Below, piece after piece: positions 1 to 5,890 of a stretch of DNA of 5,964 nt. The DNA lies in NCBI GenBank assembly GCA_012516015.1, contig JAAYXG010000791.1:1-5964 (forward strand), written 5' to 3'. The notes beneath the pieces are model-generated. The model searched no databases. It saw only the letters and a list, made by a program, of their open reading frames with translations, and had not been told where the DNA came from. Numbering within the stretch: position 1 is the stretch's first letter; every line of letters starts with the position of its first letter. This DNA is from Lysobacteraceae bacterium. Its GTDB lineage: Bacteria > Pseudomonadota > Gammaproteobacteria > Steroidobacterales > Steroidobacteraceae. Position numbers and translations under genes: made by a program.

Positions 1-1
1 C

Positions 2-1408
2 GGCGGCACGGGCCTCGGTCTTTCGATCGTACGCAAGCTCGTCGGCATGATGGGCGGGCAAGTCGGCGCGCAAAGCGAACCCGACCGGGGCTCGGCGTTC
101 TGGTTCACCCTACCGCTCGAAGCGACGATCGTAACCGCCGCCGACGAACCCGAAGCGCGTGCCGTGCTCAAGGGCAGGCGTGTGCTGCTCGTCGATGACA
201 ACGAGACCAATCGACGGGTGCTGTCGAGTCAGATCGCTTACGAAGGCTGCGAGGTCACCGCCGTATCGAGCGCTCGGCAAGCGCTCGATACGCTGCGCGC
301 GCCCGGCCAAGGTGCGTTCGACGTCGTGCTGCTCGACTACCACATGCCCGACATGGACGGTGCGATGCTCGGCGAGCAGATCGTCAACGCGCGCGACATT
401 CCGCCCACGCGTTTGATGCTGCTCACCTCGCTCGACCGCTCGGGCGACATGCAGCGCTTCGCCGACATCGGTTTCGCCGCGTATCTCACGAAACCGGTCC
501 GCACGCGCGAGCTCCTCGATTGCTTGCGGCGTGCCCTGTCGCACGATGCGCAAGACTGGCACATGCACAGCCAGCCGATCATCACGCGCGGCACGCTCGT
601 CGAGACGGAGATCAAGCGCAAGTACGCCGGCAACGTGCTGCTGGTCGAGGACAATCCGATCAATCAACGTGTCGCGCGCCGTTTCCTCGAGCGGCTCGGT
701 TGCGACGTCCAAGTCGTGGACGATGGCGCCCAGGCGGTCGAGGCCTTCGAGCGCAACGAGTACGCCTTCATCCTGATGGATATGCAGATGCCGGTGATGG
801 ACGGTATCGAAGCGACGCGACGGATCCGCGAGATCGAGGCGGGCGCGAAGCGCACGCCGATCGTGGCGCTGACCGCAAACGCCATGATGGGCACGCTCGA
901 GCGCTGCCTCGAAGCCGGAATGGACGATTATCTGACCAAACCTTTGGACATCTCTCGCTTGCAAGATGTACTGGATCGCTTTATGGGCAACTCATCCGAG
1001 AAGGATTACAACGTCAAGGATGCGGAGCACCGGGTCGCGAGCGCCGATGTATCGGTGCGCGCGCGGTTGACGGAGATCGCGGGCGATGATGTCGAGTTCA
1101 TCGCCGAGCTGATCGGCGCGTTCCTGACGGGCGGCGAGGAGACGCTCAAAGAGCTTCAAGCCGCCGTCGCGAGCGGCGATGCGGCCGCCATCGGGCGGGC
1201 CGCACACAAGCTCAAGGGGGCGAGTGCGAACCTGCACATCGACGGACTTGCAGCGCTCACGCTCGAAGTCGAAAGCCGCGCGAAAGCGGGCCAATCGAGC
1301 GACTGGCGCGCCGACCTCGAACGCATCAAGACGGAGTTCAACCGCGTGAGCGAAGCGCTACGGGGGGAGATGGAGCTTTTGCAGGTCGAGCAGCGGGCGG
1401 CGGGTTAG
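2..1408 (+). CDS. Hybrid sensor histidine kinase, C-terminal part (HATPase end, REC-REC-HPt); 5' truncated by window edge
   Basis: This is the C-terminal 468 residues of a membrane or cytosolic hybrid histidine kinase that passes phosphate along a His-Asp-His-Asp relay. The frame is open to the window edge, so the true start, sensor domain, H-box and most of the ATPase domain lie outside. Visible parts, numbered from the first codon in the window: the G2 box GTGLGLSI at residues 2-9 closing the HATPase domain; receiver 1 at about 57-180, with acidic pair D65/D66, phospho-acceptor D112, T142 and K164; receiver 2 at about 209-328, with E216/D217, D260 in the MDMQMPVMDG motif, T291 and K313; and an HPt domain at about 350-460 with the phospho-histidine H402 in AAHKLKG. 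Both receivers keep every key residue. The partner response regulator and the input signal cannot be told from this window. It converges on yggX with 2 bases between the stops. The family call is secure; the specific system is not identified. Confidence 0.95.
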   Translation, partial: GGTGLGLSIVRKLVGMMGGQVGAQSEPDRGSAFWFTLPLEATIVTAADEPEARAVLKGRRVLLVDDNETNRRVLSSQIAYEGCEVTAVSSARQALDTLRAPGQGAFDVVLLDYHMPDMDGAMLGEQIVNARDIPPTRLMLLTSLDRSGDMQRFADIGFAAYLTKPVRTRELLDCLRRALSHDAQDWHMHSQPIITRGTLVETEIKRKYAGNVLLVEDNPINQRVARRFLERLGCDVQVVDDGAQAVEAFERNEYAFILMDMQMPVMDGIEATRRIREIEAGAKRTPIVALTANAMMGTLERCLEAGMDDYLTKPLDISRLQDVLDRFMGNSSEKDYNVKDAEHRVASADVSVRARLTEIAGDDVEFIAELIGAFLTGGEETLKELQAAVASGDAAAIGRAAHKLKGASANLHIDGLAALTLEVESRAKAGQSSDWRADLERIKTEFNRVSEALRGEMELLQVEQRAAG

Positions 1409-1410
1409 CC

Positions 1411-1680
1411 TCACTCCTGAGGGACAAAGTCCTTAGGCTTCTCGGACCCCCCACCGAAAAAGAATTTCTCCATCTCGGTGACGAGGAACTTTCGCGCCTG
1501 CGGATCGACCGGCGTCAATCGATACTCGTTGATCAGCATCGTTTGATGCCGGAGCCAGCGCTGCCAGCCTTCTTTCGAGACGTTCTCGTAGATGCGCTGG
1601 CCCAACTCGCCGGGATAAGGCGCATAGTCGAGCCCCTCGGCCTCGGTTCCCAAGACGACACATTTCACGGTACGCGACAT
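1411..1680 (-). CDS. yggX: YggX: Fe(2+)-trafficking / Fe-S cluster protection protein
   Basis: Small cytosolic protein of 89 residues, the usual length for YggX. It matches the family closely along its length: MSRTVKC at the N-terminus with the conserved Cys7, then EAEGLDY, YPGELGQRIYENVSKEGW (21-39), and QTMLINEYRL (46-55). Known role of the family: it limits oxidative damage to labile Fe-S clusters and has been linked to iron handling; in enterobacteria it belongs to the SoxRS response. The start was set at ATG 1680 because the family begins exactly at MSRT; a further upstream in-frame ATG at 1794 would add 38 residues that run through the repeat element and into mutY, with no family similarity. 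A weak ribosome site (GAGAG) lies about 7 bases upstream. It is the last gene of the minus-strand block, 94 bases after mutY, and much of its leader is repeat element A. Confidence 0.95.
   Translation of the reverse strand: MSRTVKCVVLGTEAEGLDYAPYPGELGQRIYENVSKEGWQRWLRHQTMLINEYRLTPVDPQARKFLVTEMEKFFFGGGSEKPKDFVPQE
1416..1437. terminator. Weak stem-loop at the convergent ends of the kinase and yggX
   Basis: CCTGAGGG (1416-1423) can pair with TCCTTAGG (1430-1437) around a 6-base loop, with two G-T pairs. It lies within the last codons of yggX, just past the kinase stop. An overlapping 5-base hairpin, CCTCA / TGAGG (1409-1422), competes with it. There is no T tract on either strand, so a bidirectional terminator is only a possibility. 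Confidence 0.22.
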
Positions 1681-1695
1681 GACACGGCTCTCGAG

Positions 1696-1780
1696 GTGTA
1701 GAGCGTCAAGTGTAACGTGTAACGTCGGACATCGTAGCGGCAACGACCGTAGCGATGTTCTGACGCCTGACGCTTTACAC
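1696..1780. repeat. Intergenic inverted heptamer element A (between mutY and yggX)
   Basis: The left arm (1696-1730) reads as contiguous 7-base words: GTGTAGA at 1696, GCGTCAA at 1703, then a perfect tandem pair GTGTAAC at 1710-1716 and 1717-1723. The right arm, read on the minus strand from 1780, gives GTGTAAA (1780-1774) and then GCGTCAG twice (1773-1767 and 1766-1760). The outer 13 bases of the two arms (1696-1708 and 1768-1780) are inverted copies with 12 of 13 matching. The centre (1731-1759) has a partly paired ATCG...CGG core. The right end covers the last Val codon and the TAA stop of mutY; the left end stops 15 bases before the yggX start codon. Confidence 0.7.
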
Positions 1781-2827
1781 AGCGCTGGACGCACAAAACT
1801 TCAGCAGGTCGAGGACGGGCTTCGCGAGACCGATCTTCGCGGGCTCGCTCGCGTCATACCACAACCCGGCTTTCTCTCCGACCGCGGCCGGCAGGGCGTC
1901 AGAAACGGCGAACAGCGGATGGAGCGTGAGATCGAAATGCGTGAACGCGTGCGAATAGGGCGGTAACCGTTTCGGCTCGCCCGTGATGCCGAGCGATTGC
2001 AGATACTCGAGCGCCTCATCGGCACGATCGAATTGCGGAAACGTCCATAAGCCGCCCCATATCCCGCGCGGTGGGCGCTGCTCGAGCCACACCGCACCGC
2101 CGCTGCGCACGAGCATCACGGCATGCGCGATGCGATGCGGACGCACCTTCTTCGGACGCGGCGTCGGCAGCGACGCCTGACGGCCTTCGAGATGGGCGAC
2201 GCACTTCGCGCTCAAGGGACAGGCGATGCAGAGCGGCCGCGAACGGACGCAGATGATCGCGCCCAGATCCATGATGGCTTGCGTGTAGTGCGCGACGCGG
2301 TCTGCCGGCGTGCAGGCATCGGCGAGCGCCCACAATTGCTCTTCGACTTTCTTCTCGCCTGGGAAGCCCGTGACGCCGAAGTACCGCGCGAGCACGCGCT
2401 TCACGTTGCCATCGAGGATCGGATAGCGCATCCCGTGCGAGAACGCGAGGATGGCGCCCGCCGTCGATCGCCCGATGCCCGGCAAGGACTGCATCGCTTC
2501 GAGCGTGCGCGGAAAGTGACCTTGATGCTCGGTCACGATCAGGCAGGCCGTGCGATGCAAGTTGCGGGCGCGAGCGTAGTAGCCGAGACCCGTCCACAGG
2601 TGAAGCACTTCGTCGATGGGCGCGGCCGCGAGCGCGTGCACATCGGGAAATCTCGCCATGAAGCGTTCGTAGAACGGAATGACCGTCGTCACCTGCGTCT
2701 GCTGCAGCATCACTTCCGATACCCACACGCGATACGGCGTCGGATCGTGTTGCCACGGCAAATCCTTGCGGCCGGCGGAGTCGAACCAGGTCAGGAGAGG
2801 TTGGGCGATGGGCGACTGTGAATTCAC
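1775..2827 (-). CDS. mutY: MutY adenine DNA glycosylase
   Basis: Cytosolic DNA repair enzyme of 350 residues, the normal MutY length. It removes adenine mispaired with 8-oxoguanine or guanine and so prevents G:C to T:A changes. The N-terminal HhH-GPD domain (about 1-210) has the catalytic Glu38 in [10 protein letters not shown], Tyr84, the helix-hairpin-helix [12 protein letters not shown] (115-126) and the catalytic Asp139 in [11 protein letters not shown]. The [4Fe-4S] ligands are Cys193, 200, 203 and 209 with C-x6-C-x2-C-x5-C spacing. The C-terminal NUDIX-like domain (about 230-345) checks for 8-oxoguanine; its recognition loop reads FTH (295-297) where E. coli has FSH. The start is GTG 2827: an in-frame stop lies a short way upstream (2864-2866), homology to E. 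coli MutY starts within about ten residues, and no ATG is close. No convincing Shine-Dalgarno is seen. The last Val codon and the TAA stop lie inside repeat element A. Downstream yggX is a typical partner. Confidence 0.97.
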   Translation of the reverse strand: MNSQSPIAQPLLTWFDSAGRKDLPWQHDPTPYRVWVSEVMLQQTQVTTVIPFYERFMARFPDVHALAAAPIDEVLHLWTGLGYYARARNLHRTACLIVTEHQGHFPRTLEAMQSLPGIGRSTAGAILAFSHGMRYPILDGNVKRVLARYFGVTGFPGEKKVEEQLWALADACTPADRVAHYTQAIMDLGAIICVRSRPLCIACPLSAKCVAHLEGRQASLPTPRPKKVRPHRIAHAVMLVRSGGAVWLEQRPPRGIWGGLWTFPQFDRADEALEYLQSLGITGEPKRLPPYSHAFTHFDLTLHPLFAVSDALPAAVGEKAGLWYDASEPAKIGLAKPVLDLLKFCASSAV

Positions 2828-2834
2828 AGTCGTA

Positions 2835-2925
2835 GTGTAGTGTGTAAAGTGTAAGGTGTAGAGTCAGAGCGCGCTTCGCGCGCGTTCCTACTCTGACCTC
2901 ACACTTTACACATCGCACCTTACAC
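2835..2925. repeat. Intergenic inverted heptamer element B (between the SRPBCC gene and mutY)
   Basis: The clearest copy: 91 bases, equal to 13 units of 7. The left arm (2835-2869) is five contiguous heptamers, including GTGTAAA at 2842, GTGTAAG at 2849 and GTCAGAG at 2863. The right arm (2891-2925), read on the minus strand from 2925, is also five heptamers, including GTGTAAG (2925-2919), GTGTAAA (2911-2905) and GTCAGAG (2897-2891). Both arms end inward in the same word GTCAGAG. The centre is 21 bases (2870-2890) and holds CGCGC-TTC-GCGCG, so the inner words plus centre can fold into a bulged hairpin of about 12 pairs. It starts one base from the SRPBCC stop and ends 7 bases from the mutY GTG start. 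Confidence 0.75.
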
Positions 2926-2926
2926 G

Positions 2927-3493
2927 TCAGCGCTGCTGCGCACGTGCTTCGACGTTCCTGAAGAGCTCGACCGTGGCGTTGTTCATCGTCGCGAGCATCC
3001 ACCGCCGACCGCCGAGTGCCGGGACCCAGAAGCCAGGGACGATGCTCGTGCGATAGACGATGCGCGTGTGGGAGTCGTCGATGGCCTCGATGAGGGTGTG
3101 CGTCTCGCCGAAGCGTACGTCGCTGCGAGTTGGGTCCGTCGTCGCGACGAGCGCGAGCGGCGACTCGACGACCTCTTCCACACGGCGCACCGTGCGGCAG
3201 AACGGGCCGAAGCACGCGCGCAGCTTCGTTTCGAGCAGCGCCGTCTCCGGCGCAGGACGCGCCAAGATCTGCGCCTGCAGGATTCGCTCATCGAGCTGCG
3301 GATAGCCCTCATAGTCGCGCAGCACCGCCTCGACGGCACTTGCCGGTGCATCGAGCATCGCCACGAGCTCGCACCGGAACTGCTTGTCCTCGTACACGCT
3401 CTCGGCTCGTTCGACGTCGAACGCACGCGCCGCATCGGCGAAGAGGAGCAGCAGCAAGATGGGAAGCAGTGCGATGAAGGTGGAGCGCGACAC
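2927..3493 (-). CDS. Secreted SRPBCC / START-like (polyketide cyclase-type) protein, function unknown
   Basis: A 188-residue protein with a clear Sec signal peptide: MSRS, then a Leu-rich core (about 7-18), with probable cleavage after ADAARA (residue 24). The mature part reads like the SRPBCC superfamily, a helix-grip fold with a hydrophobic ligand cavity: a start such as ELVAMLDAPASAVEAVLRDYEGYPQLDERI (42-71) and a late helix at about 163-185. Cys94 and Cys99 in ACFGPFC could form a disulfide in the periplasm; Cys41 is the only other cysteine. Known members bind lipids or aromatic ligands, but I cannot assign a ligand here. The start is GTG 3493, chosen because it gives a complete signal peptide with Arg3; no good ribosome site is visible. 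It lies between the AsmA-family gene and mutY. Its stop is one base from repeat element B. The fold class is fairly sure; the role is not. Confidence 0.85.
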   Translation of the reverse strand: MSRSTFIALLPILLLLLFADAARAFDVERAESVYEDKQFRCELVAMLDAPASAVEAVLRDYEGYPQLDERILQAQILARPAPETALLETKLRACFGPFCRTVRRVEEVVESPLALVATTDPTRSDVRFGETHTLIEAIDDSHTRIVYRTSIVPGFWVPALGGRRWMLATMNNATVELFRNVEARAQQR

Positions 3494-3503
3494 TGGAACG
3501 TGC

Positions 3504-3640
3504 GTGACAGGTGACGAGTAACGGTAACGCTCGGGTAGACAAAAAGCTCCGCAGTGGCCGCACCCTGCCGGTGCAGCTGCAGTAAGTGCCTGCGGCGAGA
3601 CATTGGGTTCCGTTCTTACCCGTCACTCATCGCGCGTCGC
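3504..3640. repeat. Diverged inverted heptamer element C (between the AsmA-family and SRPBCC genes)
   Basis: The left arm has GTGACAG (3504), GTGACGA (3511) and two 6-base words GTAACG (3518 and 3524). The right arm, read on the minus strand, has GCGACGC (3640-3634), GCGATGA (3633-3627), GTGACGG (3626-3620) and GTAAGAA (3619-3613). The core words match as an inverted pair: GTGACGAGTAA (3511-3521) against GTGACGGGTAA (3626-3616), 10 of 11. The base composition of the words differs from elements A and B (GTGAC rather than GTGTA), and the centre is longer and contains the terminator-like hairpin. Membership in the same family is therefore less sure. Confidence 0.5.
3541..3595 (-). terminator. 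Terminator-like stem-loop with T tract after the AsmA-family gene
   Basis: Reading the minus strand, CCGCAG (3595-3590) can pair with CTGCGG (3554-3549), with an inner hairpin GCACC / GGTGC (3574-3570 with 3564-3560) between them. The stem is followed by AGC and five T residues (3545-3541). This resembles an intrinsic terminator about 50 bases past the AsmA-family stop (3645), though the stem has large internal loops and the T run is short. If active, it would separate the AsmA-family transcript from SRPBCC-mutY-yggX. It occupies the centre of repeat element C, so it may instead simply be the core of that element. Confidence 0.35.
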
Positions 3641-3644
3641 CCGT

Positions 3645-5822
3645 TCAACGGCCGAAGAGATCCTTGAGCTTGTCGCCTAGCTTCTCTTTGACCTTCTCTT
3701 CGAGCTTCTCCTTTTCCTGCTCGACGCGTTCTTTCACTTTCTCCTTGATGAGACCTTGAATGTCCGGGCGGATCTTCGGGTCCGTCAGCGAGCCCGTCAC
3801 GGTCACCGGAATCTGTGCGTCCACGAGCTCTTCCATCTGCGCCGCGTCCGCATCTTCGCGCGGAATCCTGAGCACGGTCGCGATGAGCCGATAGTCGAGC
3901 TGTTCGTTCGGAATGTCGACGGTGCCCTTGCCCGTCACCTTGAGGTACTGCATCGCGACGTTGAGATCGTTGTTCGTGAGCACGCCGTCGTTCATCGTGC
4001 CGCTACCCGTCAGGGCGGTGAACGGCGTACGGGCGGGGCCCGATCGCTCCGGGATCGGCTGTTGTCGCAGCACCGCGCGGGCGCGGCGGATCTCGTACCA
4101 GAGATCCGCGCCTTCGAGCGCGCCGTCCGCGACCTTGAAGTCGACGGTGCCGTCGAGGGTTCGCATGATGTCATCCGTTGTCTTGCCGCTGCCCGTCAGC
4201 TTCAAGTTCATGCTGCCTTTGCCGGACACGCGGTCGGTTTCGAAGAAATCCTTGAAGAGGGGCGCGAAATCGATGTCGCTGACATGCTCGTCGAGCGAGA
4301 CGCGGGCGACTTGGCCGGTCGCATCGATCGAAATATCGCCGCGATACTGGCCGCCGTACATGGACGCTTCGGACGGATGGAAGCGCACTTTGCCGTCGCG
4401 CGCGTTGATGCCGAGACGAAGCTTCGAGAACGTCATGCCCGCGAAAATCGCCTCGCCGACCGTGAGCTGACCGCGCGCGTTCAATGCCCGCAGGGCATCG
4501 ACCGGAATCTCGGTCGGCGGCTCCTCGCCCTTCTCGACCGGCTCTTCCGTCGGCGGCGGCAAGTAACGATCGGCATCGATGCGATCGACGTTCAAGTCGA
4601 ATCGCAGCGCGTTCGAATCGAAATCGGCAATGCCGAACATGCCTTTTGCCGTCGTGTCGTCGAGCTGGAGGACGATGTCCGCGAGCTCCGCCGAGGTCTT
4701 CGTCAGCGCGACGTTGCTCGAAAAGCTCAGTTTCTGCAGCACTTTCGGATCTTGGGTCTCCGGCACGTCGACGCCGAGCTTCGGCAGCCATTCGCGCAGC
4801 GATACTGGATCGAGCTTCAAGGGTCCGCGCAGCCGCGGCGCATCGAGGATCTCCTCGCCCGTCAGCGCGCCGGTGAGGTGCGCACCCGCGACGTTCATGT
4901 CGAGCGCCGTGAGCTCCATCGTTTGCTGCGCCAAGTTCGCATTGAAGTCCTTGGCGGCGAGCTCGATCGGCACTCCGTCTCGCGGCAAGTCCTCGCCCTT
5001 CCAGGTCGTCGTCACGCGCAGACCCGTCAAGCTGTACAGCTCCCGAGCGACATCGGCTTCGAGCCCTTGCGCACGAATGGCGATCGGCACACCGTCGCGC
5101 GGATAGCCCTGCCCGGTCACGGTGACGTCGATTTCTGGTTCGGCGAGTCGATGCACATTGCGCTCGAGATCGGCCGTCACGTTCGCGACGACGCGCACGT
5201 GCGCGGACATGGACGGCTCCTGGTCGAACACGAAATCCGTATCGAGGTCGAACGGTTTGCCCGATTCGAGCCGACCCGTCTTCAAATTGAAGTCCCGGAT
5301 CGTTTGGCGCGTCTTCTCTCGACGATCTTCCATCACGATCGCCGCATCGCGAATCTGCAGTCCCGCGATCGTCGGCAACTCCGCGGGCTGCTCGCCTTGC
5401 TGCTCCTCGGTCGAGGTCTCGCTGCCGCCCAAATCGGCCCAATTGTTGCGTCCTTGTTCGTCCGTGATGAGGCGCACGCGCGCACCGACGAGCCGCACTT
5501 CGCCGATCTCCACTTTGCCGCGCAGCAACGGCCACAAGCGCGCACCGAGCCGCGCTTCCTGAATCGAGATGAAGGGCTCATCGCCAAAGCCCGGCGCTTC
5601 GCCCAGGCTCGCGGGGCCGAGCTCGAGCGCGATCCAGGGGAAGACAGAGAGCTTGAGATCGCCCGCGAGCGTCAGATCGCGGCCGGTCTCGCGCTCGACG
5701 AGCTGCTCGATGTCGTCTCGGTAGTCATTGGGATCGACGAAAATGAGCAGAAGCACGAGCGCGACGACGATGAGCGCGATCAGGCCCCCGACGACATAAC
5801 CAGCAATCTTCAGTGCACGCAT
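3645..5822 (-). CDS. AsmA-family envelope protein
   Basis: A 725-residue protein with one N-terminal membrane anchor (about 5-28) and a large periplasmic part. The opening is the AsmA signature: FVDPNDYRDDIEQLVERETGRDLTLAGDL (28-56), VFPWIALELG (60-69), then ARLWPLLRGKVEIGEVRLVGARVRLI (94-119) and the GRNNWADL motif (124-131). The C-terminal AsmA_2-like part includes GKGSMNLKLTGSG (534-546) and LDGTVDFKVADGALEGADL (556-574). AsmA proteins are beta-strand-rich grooves implicated in carrying phospholipid from inner to outer membrane; that role is inferred by family. Length is somewhat above E. coli AsmA. An internal repeat with PRDGVPI occurs twice (241-247 and 280-286), and the last 35 residues are a Lys/Glu-rich helix. 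The start is ATG 5822, because GAGGA sits 6 bases upstream and the membrane anchor follows at once; an in-frame ATG at 5861 would add 13 residues without benefit. It is the first gene of the minus-strand block. Confidence 0.93.
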   Translation of the reverse strand: MRALKIAGYVVGGLIALIVVALVLLLIFVDPNDYRDDIEQLVERETGRDLTLAGDLKLSVFPWIALELGPASLGEAPGFGDEPFISIQEARLGARLWPLLRGKVEIGEVRLVGARVRLITDEQGRNNWADLGGSETSTEEQQGEQPAELPTIAGLQIRDAAIVMEDRREKTRQTIRDFNLKTGRLESGKPFDLDTDFVFDQEPSMSAHVRVVANVTADLERNVHRLAEPEIDVTVTGQGYPRDGVPIAIRAQGLEADVARELYSLTGLRVTTTWKGEDLPRDGVPIELAAKDFNANLAQQTMELTALDMNVAGAHLTGALTGEEILDAPRLRGPLKLDPVSLREWLPKLGVDVPETQDPKVLQKLSFSSNVALTKTSAELADIVLQLDDTTAKGMFGIADFDSNALRFDLNVDRIDADRYLPPPTEEPVEKGEEPPTEIPVDALRALNARGQLTVGEAIFAGMTFSKLRLGINARDGKVRFHPSEASMYGGQYRGDISIDATGQVARVSLDEHVSDIDFAPLFKDFFETDRVSGKGSMNLKLTGSGKTTDDIMRTLDGTVDFKVADGALEGADLWYEIRRARAVLRQQPIPERSGPARTPFTALTGSGTMNDGVLTNNDLNVAMQYLKVTGKGTVDIPNEQLDYRLIATVLRIPREDADAAQMEELVDAQIPVTVTGSLTDPKIRPDIQGLIKEKVKERVEQEKEKLEEKVKEKLGDKLKDLFGR

Positions 5823-5828
5823 CCCGAT

Positions 5829-5833
5829 TCCTC
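5829..5833 (-). promoter_or_regulatory. Ribosome binding site deciding the AsmA-family start
   Basis: GAGGA on the minus strand, 6 bases before ATG 5822. The alternative ATG at 5861 has no comparable site, so this favours the shorter 725-residue product. Confidence 0.6.
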
Positions 5834-5881
5834 GCAAGCAGCGGGTCGAATGCCCGCGCATCCGTGACCCAGTTCACACGC

Positions 5882-5890
5882 AGTCTAGCA
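5882..5890 (-). promoter_or_regulatory. Possible extended -10 promoter element for the AsmA-family gene
   Basis: On the minus strand TGCTAGACT fits an extended -10 (TGN plus four of six bases of TATAAT). It would start a transcript about 50 bases before ATG 5822. No good -35 hexamer lies at the usual spacing, so the call rests on the extended -10 alone. The rest of 5823-5964 shows no gene; it also holds a 5-base inverted repeat, ATTGG / CCAAT, at 5919-5931, which might be an operator or chance. Confidence 0.2.

Noticed and set aside
110..964. Minus-strand frame of 284 codons opposite the kinase
   Set aside because: Antisense to two intact receiver domains; no domain of its own can be seen.
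1696..1780. Insertion sequence ends or a phage attachment site
   Set aside because: There is no transposase or integrase in the window, no tRNA, and no target-site duplication that I could recognise next to the arms.
1411..1794. Longer yggX product starting at 1794
   Set aside because: The extra 38 residues are translated repeat element and overlap mutY; the YggX family starts at MSRT.
2835..2925. CRISPR-like array
   Set aside because: The repeated words are 7 bases, contiguous without spacers and inverted across the centre, unlike CRISPR repeats of about 28-37 bases with unique spacers.
2016..3215. Minus-strand open frame of 399 codons crossing the SRPBCC gene, element B and mutY in another frame
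   Set aside because: It overlaps two recognised genes out of frame, and its translation is Arg/Ala-rich low-complexity sequence.
3645..5861. Longer AsmA-family product starting at 5861
   Set aside because: No ribosome site; the extra 13 residues precede a complete membrane anchor that has its own good start at 5822.
3756..5867. Plus-strand open frame of 703 codons opposite the AsmA-family gene
   Set aside because: It is antisense to a gene with clear family motifs and a signal anchor. The translation is Arg/His/Glu-rich without any recognisable domain, as expected for a high-GC antisense frame.
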